A stretch of DNA of 64,000 bases. Source: Gluconacetobacter asukensis (lineage in GTDB: Bacteria > Pseudomonadota > Alphaproteobacteria > Acetobacterales > Acetobacteraceae). Positions 8,284-16,156 of the stretch are shown here, piece after piece. Made by a program: the position numbers and the translations under genes. The notes beneath the pieces were generated by a model. That model searched no databases, had not been told where the DNA came from, and worked only from the letters and a program-made list of their open reading frames with translations. The stretch is from NCBI RefSeq assembly GCF_014174375.1, contig NZ_JABEQE010000004.1, positions 1 through 64,000 on the forward strand, read 5' to 3'. Every line of letters starts with the position of its first letter. Position 1 is the first letter of the stretch.

Positions 8284-8682
8284 TCAGGGCCTGTCGGGGG
8301 CACGGTCCCTGTCGGCACGTTTCATCAGGACGGCAAGCACGAGCGCGACCAGCAGCAGCGCGGGAACGTCCCCTGCAAGATGCCCGTGATGCATATCCTG
8401 ATTCAGCGCCTGCAATGCCATGACAACGGCATGCACGACACTCGACCAGACGGTGAACCAGATGAGTGACCGATTGTCGAAGGGCTTCCACGCCGCGCGG
8501 ATCAGGAAGACGCCGAGGGTCGCATACACGCCGACGATCATCATGAAATAGTTGCTGGAGGCCGGCGACCCCGCATGCCAGGCCCACCCGGACGGCCAGA
8601 CGACCGCAAGCGGATAGACCAGGCAGAACGTCACGCCGAACACGATCAGGGCGGCGGAAAGAAGGCGATCGTTGCGAACCAT
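8284..8682 (-). CDS. small four-helix membrane protein (DUF6632-like)
   Basis: About 132 residues with four hydrophobic segments (roughly 5-25, 42-60, 74-92, 100-120) and a charged C terminus. The start at 8682 is supported by AGGAG seven bases upstream; the longer frame to 8739 lacks one. The FTVWSSVVHAVVMALQA stretch recalls the DUF6632 family of inner-membrane proteins, a tentative match from memory. It converges on the rightward biotin operon with only 15 bases between stops. No function can be given. Confidence 0.65.
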   Translation of the reverse strand: MVRNDRLLSAALIVFGVTFCLVYPLAVVWPSGWAWHAGSPASSNYFMMIVGVYATLGVFLIRAAWKPFDNRSLIWFTVWSSVVHAVVMALQALNQDMHHGHLAGDVPALLLVALVLAVLMKRADRDRAPDRP

Positions 8683-8865
8683 GGCGCTACTCCTGGTCGG
8701 GGACGGCAAGATCAATGCAAGGTCGAACGGGTCCGGCATGCCGGAGATGCGGAACGCGCGACCTGCTGCTGAGAGCGTCCTGAAGCGTCGCGGGTTTTCC
8801 GGCAGCTCCTATCCATGAGGGGGAGCCTTGCCGGCAGGCAGATCCATATCGGTATGGATGGACGC

Positions 8866-9100
8866 TCCTATGCCCTCGCAAGGATGGTATGGGGGGCAGC
8901 CTGTGTGCTATCCCGACAACGGCGTGTCGAAGCGTTTTTGCAACTGGGCGGCCTCCTATGTCGGGTGGCCTGCCAAATAGAACACCCGGACCTGTGGTCC
9001 TGTGGTGAGCCGCCTCGGCTGTTCACCACGGGGGAATAGGCAGGAGGTGCGTACGCCCACTGTGAAACACCTTTCGACCCGCCCGACGCCAGGCGGGGCG
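8866..9100 (+). repeat. structured repeat copy A (C4-antisense-RNA-like leader)
   Basis: This ~235-base unit recurs at 9282-9521 with high identity. It folds, on paper, into GGGTG/CACCC (8963-8967 with 8983-8987), GGACC-TGT-GGTCC (8988-9000), and GTGGTGA/TCACCAC (9002-9008 with 9023-9029). The first loop carries CCTGCC (8969-8974), complementary to GGCAGG in the downstream Shine-Dalgarno region AGGAGG (9042-9047); CCTCCT (8952-8957) is complementary to that AGGAGG. In this copy the start codon after the SD is ACG (9053-9055) instead of ATG. The following frame, from a GTG at 9062 to 9199, encodes a peptide containing KHLSTRPTPGG. Confidence 0.6.
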
Positions 9101-9281
9101 CGGGAAGGCCTGTCCGCCGAGGCTTTTATCGCCATGCCGGTCCCTGCATCGCGGCTCATGGGGTCTCCGTTCCGAACGGGAGACACTTTCTCCCTCTGAT
9201 GCTTGCCATCCAAAGGCCGCGAAAACCCTCCCTTGCATTGTCTTTCCTCCCTGTCGAACAAGCCTGGCGTACGCGCAATGC

Positions 9282-9521
9282 GCTCTATGAGCCTGCGCCA
9301 GGGTGGTATGGGGCCAGCCTGTGTGCTATTGTAATAATGGCGTGTCGAAACGCTTTTGCAACTGAGCGGCCTCCTATGTCGGGTGGCCTGCCAAATAGAA
9401 CACCCGGACCTATGGTCCTGCGGTGAACCGCCTCGGCTGTTCACCACGGGGAAATAGGCAGGAGGTGCGTATGCTCAGTGCAAAACACCTTTCGACCCGC
9501 CCGACGCCAGGCGGGTCGTGG
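9282..9521 (+). repeat. structured repeat copy B (C4-antisense-RNA-like leader)
   Basis: Second copy of the 8866-9100 unit, about 420 bases downstream. Hairpins: GGGTG/CACCC (9381-9385 with 9401-9405), GGACC-TAT-GGTCC (9406-9418), GGTGA/TCACC (9422-9426 with 9441-9445). Loop CCTGCC (9387-9392) and CCTCCT (9370-9375) are complementary to the SD region GGCAGGAGG (9457-9465), and here the SD is followed by a proper ATG at 9471. It ends in a further hairpin, CGACCCGCC/GGCGGGTCG. This arrangement, antisense arms upstream of the RBS they can mask, is that of phage P1/P4 C4 RNAs; the comparison is structural, not by alignment. Confidence 0.6.
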
Positions 9522-9599
9522 GGAACGTGTGTCCCCCTTGCTTCCGTCGTCGTCATGCCGTGCGAGGGTGGAAAGCGGATTGGCGATACAAAAAGATGA
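9471..9599 (+). CDS. short ORF after structured leader B
   Basis: A 42-residue reading frame starting five bases after a strong GGAGG. The N-terminal part (MLSAKHLSTRPTPGG) is repeated in the frame after copy A (9062-9199), where the start codon is mutated; the two then diverge, so conservation follows the DNA repeat and may not reflect protein selection. It could be a leader peptide, a short phage-derived (Ash-like) protein, or merely part of the RNA element. No function is claimed. Confidence 0.35.
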   Translation: MLSAKHLSTRPTPGGSWGTCVPLASVVVMPCEGGKRIGDTKR

Positions 9600-9615
9600 C
9601 GATATATCCAATGAA

Positions 9616-9810
9616 ATGTCTGCATCGGACATGGCTGTTGCCCTGGTCCGAGCCTGCGGATGGAGTCGTGCGCGGAAAAAGGCGCATACGCACGTCATGC
9701 GATGCATCGAGACGGATCGGACGGGCGAGGCGGCATTCTGGATGGCCGTTCGCAACATCCTGGATCATCCGATGAACGCCGATCCAGAAGAGAACGATTT
9801 GATTCATTGA
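9616..9810 (+). CDS. hypothetical 64-aa protein
   Basis: A 64-residue frame (MSASDMAVALVRACGW... to DPEENDLIH) rich in Ala, Arg and His, with a helical WMAVRNILDH segment near the C terminus. Its stop overlaps an in-frame ATG (TGATG at 9808-9812) at the 5' side of the NepR-like mini-gene, suggesting co-translation. I do not recognise the family. It lies in the gene-poor stretch after the structured repeats, with lower GC than the flanking operons. A start further upstream in the same frame is possible. Confidence 0.4.
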   Translation: MSASDMAVALVRACGWSRARKKAHTHVMRCIETDRTGEAAFWMAVRNILDHPMNADPEENDLIH

Positions 9811-9830
9811 TGAAAAAAGGAGTTTTTCGA

Positions 9831-9992
9831 ATGCATGGGGTTCGAATGGAATCCATGGTGAAGACATGGATCGGGCAGAGCCTTCATGAGCGATTCGATC
9901 ACGTTGTCGAAGAGCCCATTCCTGAAACACTCATACGTTTTCTCGATAGAATAGATAGAGATAATGAAACGGGTTCTGTCATGGCCGAGTGA
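9831..9992 (+). CDS. NepR-like anti-sigma factor mini-protein
   Basis: A 53-residue protein preceded by AAGGAG eight bases before the ATG. Residues 14-41 contain IGQSLHERFDHVVEEPIP followed by ETLIRFLDRID, matching the NepR core (I-G-x-x-L-r-x-x-y-D-x-v-x-x-E-P-v-P-e-x-l-x-x-L-L). NepR binds the ECF sigma factor EcfG and is released by phospho-PhyR in the alphaproteobacterial general stress response. No phyR or ecfG lies nearby, so this would be an orphan paralogue. Its tiny size and position between a repeat region and a diguanylate cyclase are notable. The family match is by motif only. Confidence 0.6.
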   Translation: MHGVRMESMVKTWIGQSLHERFDHVVEEPIPETLIRFLDRIDRDNETGSVMAE

Positions 9993-10126
9993 TGCTGGCC
10001 GGATGTGGATTTATTTTTAATAACTCACGTAATGTCAGAGCGTAATTGTCCGTATTTATTTTTGAATTCCATGAGTCTATTGATGTTCATTAAAATTACT
10101 GAGATGTTGTAACTGAAGGGTGAACG

Positions 10127-11896
10127 TTGGTTACGCCAGTTCGAGTTGGAAAACGCCGGTCGCTTTGCCGTTTGTGGATCGGCAGGCGATTGTGGGTTGG
10201 CGCCGTGGTCGCCGTTTTGCTGTCCACCACGATGGCCGGCATCATTCTGGTCCATGTCTGCCAGCTTTTCCTGCACGCCCGGCACGATGTGGCGGGCCTG
10301 GAGCAGCTTCGCCAGGTCCTGGACACCGCCAATCGCATCAGCGCCGAACGCGCCCCGTCCAATGTGCTGATGTCGGGCGAGCCCGGCCTGGCATCCGCCC
10401 GCGACAGGCTGCGTGCCGCGCGCGCCGAGACCGACCAGGCCCTGGCGCGCGACGCCGCCATCGTGCCGGCGGCGCAGTTCCAGGATGCCGTGCGGCATCT
10501 GGCGCGGGCACGGGAACTCGTCGATCGGGCCGCCGACCTGGCCCCGGCCGGCTATGACACCGTCCAGCACGCGGTCGATGCTCTCTTCGCGGCTTACGAC
10601 ACCTACCGGGCGGCAATCATGTGGGAGGCCGCCTCACTCATCCGCTCCGATCCCGGATTGGCCGGCTCTGTCCAGCACGCATTGCTCCTTTCCACCCTGC
10701 GCGACGACGCCGGGCGCCTGGGTTCGAGCATCATCGCGCCCCTGATCGTCCAGACCGCAATCCCATCGCCCAATATCGCGGCTGGCGACCGCCTGGCCGG
10801 ACGTATCGCCATGCAGTGGCAGATGCTGGCTCTCAATCCCGACCTGACGGATCGTGGTCCACGCCTGACGGCCCTTAGGACCGAAGCCGAGGCAGCGTTC
10901 TTCGGCGATGGGCAGCCGCTGGTCACCCGGTTGATCGCCGAGGGAACGCATGGCGGCGCCTATACGCGAAGCGCCGCCGCATTTTCCAATCATTACGTCG
11001 AAACGCTGACGCCACTGGAAACCTGGCGGACCGCCTGCCTGGACACTCTTCTTTCCCATTACAGGCAGAGGGCGCGGCGGGCGCTGGAGCTGGCATGGGT
11101 GGTCGGGGCCATGATGCTGGCCGTCGTCGGCCTGATCGCCGGCGGGGTGCTGCTGGTACATCTACGGGTGCTGCGTCCCCTTCTGCAGGCCAGCGAGGCC
11201 GTTGTGGCCCTGGTCCATGACCAGCCCGTCCACCTGCCTCTCCCCCATCGCGGCAGCCCGGAATTGCGGCCGCTCTTCGCAGCCGTGGAGCTTCTGGACG
11301 TCAAGCTGCGGGAGCGTGCCGCGCATGCGCGGCACCTGAAGCACCAGGCCGAGACCGACGAACTGACCCGCTTGCTCAACCGGCGAGCCTTCCGGATGCT
11401 GGGGAAACCAAGACTGGATGTCGCGGGATCGGATAGACGCGCGTTTCTCATCCTGCTGGATATCGACCATTTCAAATCCATCAACGACCGATATGGCCAT
11501 ACCGAAGGCGACCGGGTGCTGGTCGCGGTTGCCGCCGCCTTGCGCGCGCATGTGCGACCTGACGATCTGGTCGCGCGGATCGGCGGCGAGGAGTTCGCCA
11601 TCCTGATCCAGGCGCACACGCAAGGGACCGCGCTGTCCCTGGCGCACCGCCTGCGCCGGGGCGTGGACGATCTCGAGATCCTGTCCGCCGATGGTGCCAG
11701 GATCTCCGTCACCGCCAGTTTCGGCGTCGCGGCAGGTGACAGCCTCCCATGGCGGCAACTCATCGCGAAAGCGGATGCCGCCCTGTATGCCGCCAAACGG
11801 GCAGGGCGCAACTGCGTTCGCCTGGCCGAACAGGATGTCTTCGACTGGCCGCAGCCGCTTCCTGCAAAGACCGATCCATCGCGCTCCTTCGCATGA
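10127..11896 (+). CDS. membrane-anchored diguanylate cyclase (GGDEF)
   Basis: A 589-residue inner-membrane signalling protein starting with TTG after AAGGGTG. One membrane helix lies near residues 24-46 and a second near 325-350, enclosing a ~275-residue periplasmic, mostly helical sensor domain. A short HAMP-like linker leads to the GGDEF domain (about 410-575). The active site is intact as GGEEF (residues 486-490), with an RxxD inhibitory site (RPDD) five residues upstream, so it should make c-di-GMP and be product-inhibited. There is no EAL domain. In acetic acid bacteria c-di-GMP activates cellulose synthase, but nothing here links this protein to that process. Confidence 0.92.
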   Translation: MVTPVRVGKRRSLCRLWIGRRLWVGAVVAVLLSTTMAGIILVHVCQLFLHARHDVAGLEQLRQVLDTANRISAERAPSNVLMSGEPGLASARDRLRAARAETDQALARDAAIVPAAQFQDAVRHLARARELVDRAADLAPAGYDTVQHAVDALFAAYDTYRAAIMWEAASLIRSDPGLAGSVQHALLLSTLRDDAGRLGSSIIAPLIVQTAIPSPNIAAGDRLAGRIAMQWQMLALNPDLTDRGPRLTALRTEAEAAFFGDGQPLVTRLIAEGTHGGAYTRSAAAFSNHYVETLTPLETWRTACLDTLLSHYRQRARRALELAWVVGAMMLAVVGLIAGGVLLVHLRVLRPLLQASEAVVALVHDQPVHLPLPHRGSPELRPLFAAVELLDVKLRERAAHARHLKHQAETDELTRLLNRRAFRMLGKPRLDVAGSDRRAFLILLDIDHFKSINDRYGHTEGDRVLVAVAAALRAHVRPDDLVARIGGEEFAILIQAHTQGTALSLAHRLRRGVDDLEILSADGARISVTASFGVAAGDSLPWRQLIAKADAALYAAKRAGRNCVRLAEQDVFDWPQPLPAKTDPSRSFA

Positions 11897-11971
11897 TCGT
11901 AGCGATATGCTGAAGGGGCCATAAGCCTCGGCGGGGGTACGCTCTCGCGAACGCCAACCCCGCCTTTTGAA

Positions 11972-13177
11972 TCAATCCCGAAGACCGGCCACAAACGCCG
12001 CAATCCGCCGGCACCCCTCGCGCAGCGTCTCGGTATCGGTCGCATAGGAAATACGAAAGAACGGGCTCATCCCGTACGCCGCACCCTGCACGCTCGCCAC
12101 CTGCTGCTCTTCCAGCAGCGCCATGACGAAGTCGGTATCGCTGTCGATCCGCCGGCCACCGGCCGAAACCTTGCCCAGACAGGCACCGATCTCGGGATAG
12201 ACATAGAACGCGCCCTGCGGCGTGTGGCAGTGCAGACCGGGGATGGCATTCAGCAGCCCCACCACAAGGTCGCGCCGGCCCTGATATTCGGCGGCCCGCT
12301 CCTTGAGGTAATCCTGCGGGCCTTCCAGCGCCGCGATGGCGGCAGCCTGCGCGATGGTGTTGATGCCGCTGGTGGCCTGGCCCTGCATGTTGTTCATGGC
12401 GGCGATCAGGTCGCGGGGGCCACCGCAGAAGCCGACGCGCCAGCCGGTCATGGCATAGCTCTTCGACACGCCGTTGACGGTCAGCACCCGGTCCTTCAGC
12501 CGCGGCTCGACCTGCGCCAGCGTGAAGAATTCGAAATCGTCATAGATCAGATGTTCGTAGATATCGTCGGTCAGCACCCACACATGCGGGTGCTTCATCA
12601 GCACGGCGGCAATCTCTTCCAGATCCTTGCGCGGGCAGCACGCCCCGGTCGGATTGTTGGGGAAGTTCAGCACCAGCCATTTCGTCCTGGGCGTAATGGC
12701 GGCATCCAGGTCGGCAGGCGAAAGCCGGAAATCATTGTCGGCCAGGCACGGCACCTGCACGATCTCGGCCCCACCCAGCCGGGCGATGTCGGCATAGCTG
12801 ATCCAGTAGGGGGTCGGCAGCACCACCTCGTCACCCGGATTACAGGTGGCCATCATGGCGTTATAGATGATCTGCTTCGCGCCATTGGCGATCAGGATCT
12901 CATCCAGCGCGTAGTCCAACTGATTGTCGCGCAGGAATTTCTGCCGCACCGCCGCCTTCAGCGCCGGCTTGCCGGCCTGCGGCGGGTATTTGGTGTCGCC
13001 ACCGCGCGCGGCGGTGATGGCGGCGTCAACGACATGGTCGGGCGTCGGAAAATCGGGTTCGCCGGACGACAGGCTGACAATCCGCGCCCCCTGCGCCTTG
13101 AGCGCGGAAGCCTTGTCCGTCATGGCGGCGGACGCCGAGATCGCAATCCCATTCAGTCGGTCTGCAAAGCCAGGCAT
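11972..13177 (-). CDS. pyridoxal-phosphate aspartate aminotransferase (class I/II)
   Basis: A 401-residue fold-type I aminotransferase of the subgroup I-gamma kind. Motifs: NPTG at 175-178, TDDIYEHL around 203-210, the Schiff-base lysine in VSKSYAMTGWR (Lys239), and the C-terminal substrate arginine in FRISYA near residue 380. It exchanges the amino group between aspartate and 2-oxoglutarate; some relatives also act on prephenate. GGAG lies nine bases before the ATG. It is divergent from aspartase with a conspicuous palindrome between them, suggesting shared nitrogen control. Confidence 0.92.
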   Translation of the reverse strand: MPGFADRLNGIAISASAAMTDKASALKAQGARIVSLSSGEPDFPTPDHVVDAAITAARGGDTKYPPQAGKPALKAAVRQKFLRDNQLDYALDEILIANGAKQIIYNAMMATCNPGDEVVLPTPYWISYADIARLGGAEIVQVPCLADNDFRLSPADLDAAITPRTKWLVLNFPNNPTGACCPRKDLEEIAAVLMKHPHVWVLTDDIYEHLIYDDFEFFTLAQVEPRLKDRVLTVNGVSKSYAMTGWRVGFCGGPRDLIAAMNNMQGQATSGINTIAQAAAIAALEGPQDYLKERAAEYQGRRDLVVGLLNAIPGLHCHTPQGAFYVYPEIGACLGKVSAGGRRIDSDTDFVMALLEEQQVASVQGAAYGMSPFFRISYATDTETLREGCRRIAAFVAGLRD

Positions 13178-13274
13178 CGATGATCACTCCAGGCGCGATG
13201 GCAAGATGGCGCACGGGGCGCATCCGGCAATTTAGTTCGTTTCGCATCCGTCGAGATACTGCCGAAAATAATCT

Positions 13275-13301
13275 GGCCCCATACAACTATTATATGGGGC
13301 C
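13275..13301. promoter_or_regulatory. 27-bp palindrome containing ATA-N9-TAT (Nac-type site)
   Basis: GGCCCCATA (13275-13283) and TATGGGGCC (13293-13301) form a perfect 9-base inverted repeat around a 9-base spacer, giving ATA-N9-TAT at its core. That is the consensus of the LysR-type nitrogen regulator Nac in enterics, and a Nac-like LysR gene lies 1.6 kb away (14899-15834). The site sits between the divergent aminotransferase and aspartase genes, the expected place for coordinated control. Binding is inferred. Confidence 0.5.
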
Positions 13302-13402
13302 GGAGAGCCCCCTCAACATTACGGTATGGATACGGTCCGGCCGATGGGGCGAGCGCAGAACGCCCCGGCCGATCGGCCTCCTCTTCGGATGCGGGAATCA
13401 CC

Positions 13403-14857
13403 ATGGCGGACATGATACGCAATGACGAAGGCGCCGGCATGCCGGCTTCCGGCACGCGCACCGAACGCGACCTGCTGGGCCCGGCGGAGCTTCCCGCCGA
13501 CGCCTTCTGGGGCGTCCATACCAGCCGGGCCGTCGCCAATTTCCCCATCAGCGGCACCCCCATCGGCGCGTTCGCCGAGCTGGTGCGCGCCCTGGCCGTC
13601 GTCAAGCAGGCCGCCGCCCGCGCCAACCGCACGCTGGGCGACCTCGACCCCGACCGCGCGGCCGCGATCGAGGCCGCGTGCATCCGCATCAGGGACGACC
13701 GGCGCTACCACGCGCATTTCGTCGTCGATGTCATGCAGGGCGGGGCAGGGACCTCGACCAACATGAACGCGAACGAGGTCATCGCCAACGTGGCGCTGGA
13801 CATCATGGGCCGGCCAAAGGGCGACTACGCGACCCTCCACCCCAACGACCATGTCAACATGGCCCAGTCCACCAACGACGCCTACCCGACGGCGCTGAGG
13901 CTCGCCGCCCTCTTCGCCGTCGATCCCCTGCTCGACGCCCTGGCCGCGCTGGCCGAGGGGCTGGATGCGAAGGCGCGGGAATTCGCCCCGATCCTCAAGG
14001 TCGGCCGCACGCAATTACGCGACGCCGTGCCGATGACGCTGGGCCAGGAATTCGCCGCCTTCCGCAGCATGATCGAGGCCGAAATCCGCAATCTGCGCAC
14101 GCAATCCGCCGCCTTCCTCCCGGTCAATCTCGGCGGCACCGCCATCGGCACCGGCGTCAACACCCGCCCCGGCTACGCACAGTTGGTGACGGAGGAACTG
14201 GCCCGCCTGAGCGGCCATGCCATCATTTCCGCCCCCGATTTCATCGAGGCAACGTCGGATGTCGGCGCCTTCACCATGTTCTCCGGCGCGCTCAAGCGGC
14301 TGGCGCTCAAACTCTCCAAGATCGCGGGCGACCTGCGGCTGCTGTCCAGCGGCCCGCGCGCGGGTTTGGGCGAAATCATCCTTCCCCCCGTCCAGGCCGG
14401 CTCGTCGATCATGCCGGGCAAGATCAATCCCGTGATCCCGGAAATGGTGAATCAGGTCGCCTACCTCGTCGCCGGGCACGACCTGACCATCACCATGTGC
14501 GCCGAGGGCGGCCAGCTTCAGTTGAACCCGTTCGAACCGATGATCGGCTATTGCCTCCTGTCCTCGATGCACCTGCTGACCGCAGCCGTGGACACATTCC
14601 GCACGCGCTGCATCGCCGGCATTACGGCCGACAGCGCGCGCTGCCGCGAACTGTCCGACAACAGCCTGGGCGTGGTCACCGCCCTCGTCCCCGTCCTCGG
14701 CTACGAAACCTGCTCGATCCTCGCCCGCCGCGCCCTGGCCGAAGGCCGCAGGATCGCCGACCTGGTGCTGGAGGAAGACCTCCTCTCCCGCGACCGGCTG
14801 CTCGACCTCCTGCGCCCCGAAAGACTGACCGCACCGAACCTCGCGAGAGCCGGGTAA
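13403..14857 (+). CDS. aspA: aspartate ammonia-lyase
   Basis: A 484-residue member of the fumarase/aspartase superfamily, deaminating L-aspartate to fumarate and ammonia in the cytoplasm. Superfamily signature GSSIMPGKINPV occupies residues 333-344 with the catalytic serine in the mobile loop; GGAGTSTNMNANE (113-125) and HPNDHVNMAQSTND (146-159) are also intact and favour aspartase over class II fumarase. Slightly longer than Escherichia coli AspA because of an N-terminal extension; starts at MADM, MIRND or MPASG are all possible and none has a strong SD. It is flanked by the aminotransferase and a Nac-like regulator. Confidence 0.87.
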   Translation: MADMIRNDEGAGMPASGTRTERDLLGPAELPADAFWGVHTSRAVANFPISGTPIGAFAELVRALAVVKQAAARANRTLGDLDPDRAAAIEAACIRIRDDRRYHAHFVVDVMQGGAGTSTNMNANEVIANVALDIMGRPKGDYATLHPNDHVNMAQSTNDAYPTALRLAALFAVDPLLDALAALAEGLDAKAREFAPILKVGRTQLRDAVPMTLGQEFAAFRSMIEAEIRNLRTQSAAFLPVNLGGTAIGTGVNTRPGYAQLVTEELARLSGHAIISAPDFIEATSDVGAFTMFSGALKRLALKLSKIAGDLRLLSSGPRAGLGEIILPPVQAGSSIMPGKINPVIPEMVNQVAYLVAGHDLTITMCAEGGQLQLNPFEPMIGYCLLSSMHLLTAAVDTFRTRCIAGITADSARCRELSDNSLGVVTALVPVLGYETCSILARRALAEGRRIADLVLEEDLLSRDRLLDLLRPERLTAPNLARAG

Positions 14858-14898
14858 TGCGCGTCCGATCGCCGCCAGCGCGCATGTCCAGGCCGGCT

Positions 14899-15834
14899 TT
14901 ACGTGGCTTGGGTTCCCGGCCAGTTCCGGGATGTCGCCATGGCCTTGGCCAGCGCGACCAGATGCTCCCGCACGGCGACCGAGGCTTCCGTTTCCGGAAC
15001 CGTCTCGGGAATGCACAGCGAGACATCTTCCTGAATCACCGGGTTGCGCAGGGGATAGATCTTCGACCGTTCGGGCACGACAATCCGGCTGGCGACCGAC
15101 CATGGCAGGATGGTACTGCCAATCCCCTGGGCAATCGCCTCCTGCAGGGTCGGCAGCGCCTCGATCTCCGCGACGATATTGGGCGTCAGCTGCTTGCGCA
15201 GAAACGCCATGTCGATCCGCTGGCGGACGAAATTATGCCGGGGCGGGACCAGAAGCGGAATCTCGATAATGTCCGCCAGTTGCACCGCCCCAGACGCATC
15301 TTGCGGAAATTCCAATAATGCCGGCGCAAGAAGAAAAAAATCCTCTTTCATCAACGGGGTGAACAGAACACCCTTGATCGGCCCGGACCCATGGATCACC
15401 GCCATGTCCAGCCGTCCGGTCATGATCAGCTCGCTGTAGATCTCGTCGAAACTCTCGGTCAGATGCAGCACGACCTCCGGCAGGCTGGTCCGCACCCGCT
15501 GCAGAAGATCGACGGCCAGCGTCGACCCGGCACTATAGGGCGAAAGACCGACCGAAACCTTGCCCACCAGCGGCCCCGCGCCGAGCGTGATTTCCGTCAT
15601 CGCCCGGTCGAGCTGCTTGCTGATCGTCTGCGCGTGCCGGTACAGCTCCACCCCCGCCATCGTCGGGGTCACGCCGCTCTTGCTCCGGATGACCAGTTTC
15701 TGCTTGAAGGTACTTTCCAATGCCGCCAGTTGCTGGCTGAGCGCGGGCTGGGCAATGTTCAGCAGATCGGCAGCGCGGGAGATGCTGCCAAGATCTATAA
15801 TTTTTACAAATGCCTGCAGCCGTCTTATGTCCAA
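14899..15834 (-). CDS. LysR-family regulator, Nac-like
   Basis: A 311-residue LysR protein. The N-terminal helix-turn-helix (residues 1-60: MDIRRLQAFVKIIDLGSIS...AQPALSQQLAALE) closely resembles Nac/Cbl-type regulators, including the K-I-V/I-D-x-G-S segment and GVTPTMAG. The rest is a periplasmic-binding-type effector domain. It converges on aspA and is divergent from a TonB-dependent receptor, so it may control the aminotransferase/aspartase block, the receptor, or both. The effector is unknown. Confidence 0.85.
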   Translation of the reverse strand: MDIRRLQAFVKIIDLGSISRAADLLNIAQPALSQQLAALESTFKQKLVIRSKSGVTPTMAGVELYRHAQTISKQLDRAMTEITLGAGPLVGKVSVGLSPYSAGSTLAVDLLQRVRTSLPEVVLHLTESFDEIYSELIMTGRLDMAVIHGSGPIKGVLFTPLMKEDFFLLAPALLEFPQDASGAVQLADIIEIPLLVPPRHNFVRQRIDMAFLRKQLTPNIVAEIEALPTLQEAIAQGIGSTILPWSVASRIVVPERSKIYPLRNPVIQEDVSLCIPETVPETEASVAVREHLVALAKAMATSRNWPGTQAT

Positions 15835-15994
15835 CTGTCACTCCGTGTCGCGCGCGTAAGGTTCCTGCGGATAGTAGGCATCGGCCTGCCGCCCGTCAAC
15901 GAAACTGCGGGGTGGGCGCGCCCGGCCCCCGCTTGTCCCGCCCCTCCATGCTGCCCGGGCAGGGACCCATAGGATTTAACTATGCGGCCATATT

Positions 15995-16016
15995 CATAAC
16001 TGCATCGTAACTTATG
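15995..16016. promoter_or_regulatory. LysR-type inverted repeat upstream of TonB receptor
   Basis: The inverted repeat CATAA-N12-TTATG (15995-15999 and 16012-16016) lies between the divergent Nac-like regulator and the receptor gene, within a local AT-rich patch. Its spacing suits a LysR-type operator and it contains a near match (ATA-N9-TAA) to the palindrome at 13275. The remainder of the 322-base gap (15835-16156) shows nothing else. Confidence 0.35.
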
Positions 16017-16156
16017 CATACGCAGTTGGTGTCGCTGTCTCGGATTTTCTGAAATGGCCCGTGGTTCGGCCACGGTTCGGATGCGCGCCGGTGTCATTGT
16101 AAATATCCTGTTTCATGACGGGAACATTCCTCAATCAAACCAGAAGGGTGGCGAAT

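Noticed and set aside
8740-10020. CRISPR array
   Set aside because: The two repeats here are ~235 bases long, only two in number and structured; there are no short regularly spaced repeats anywhere in the window.
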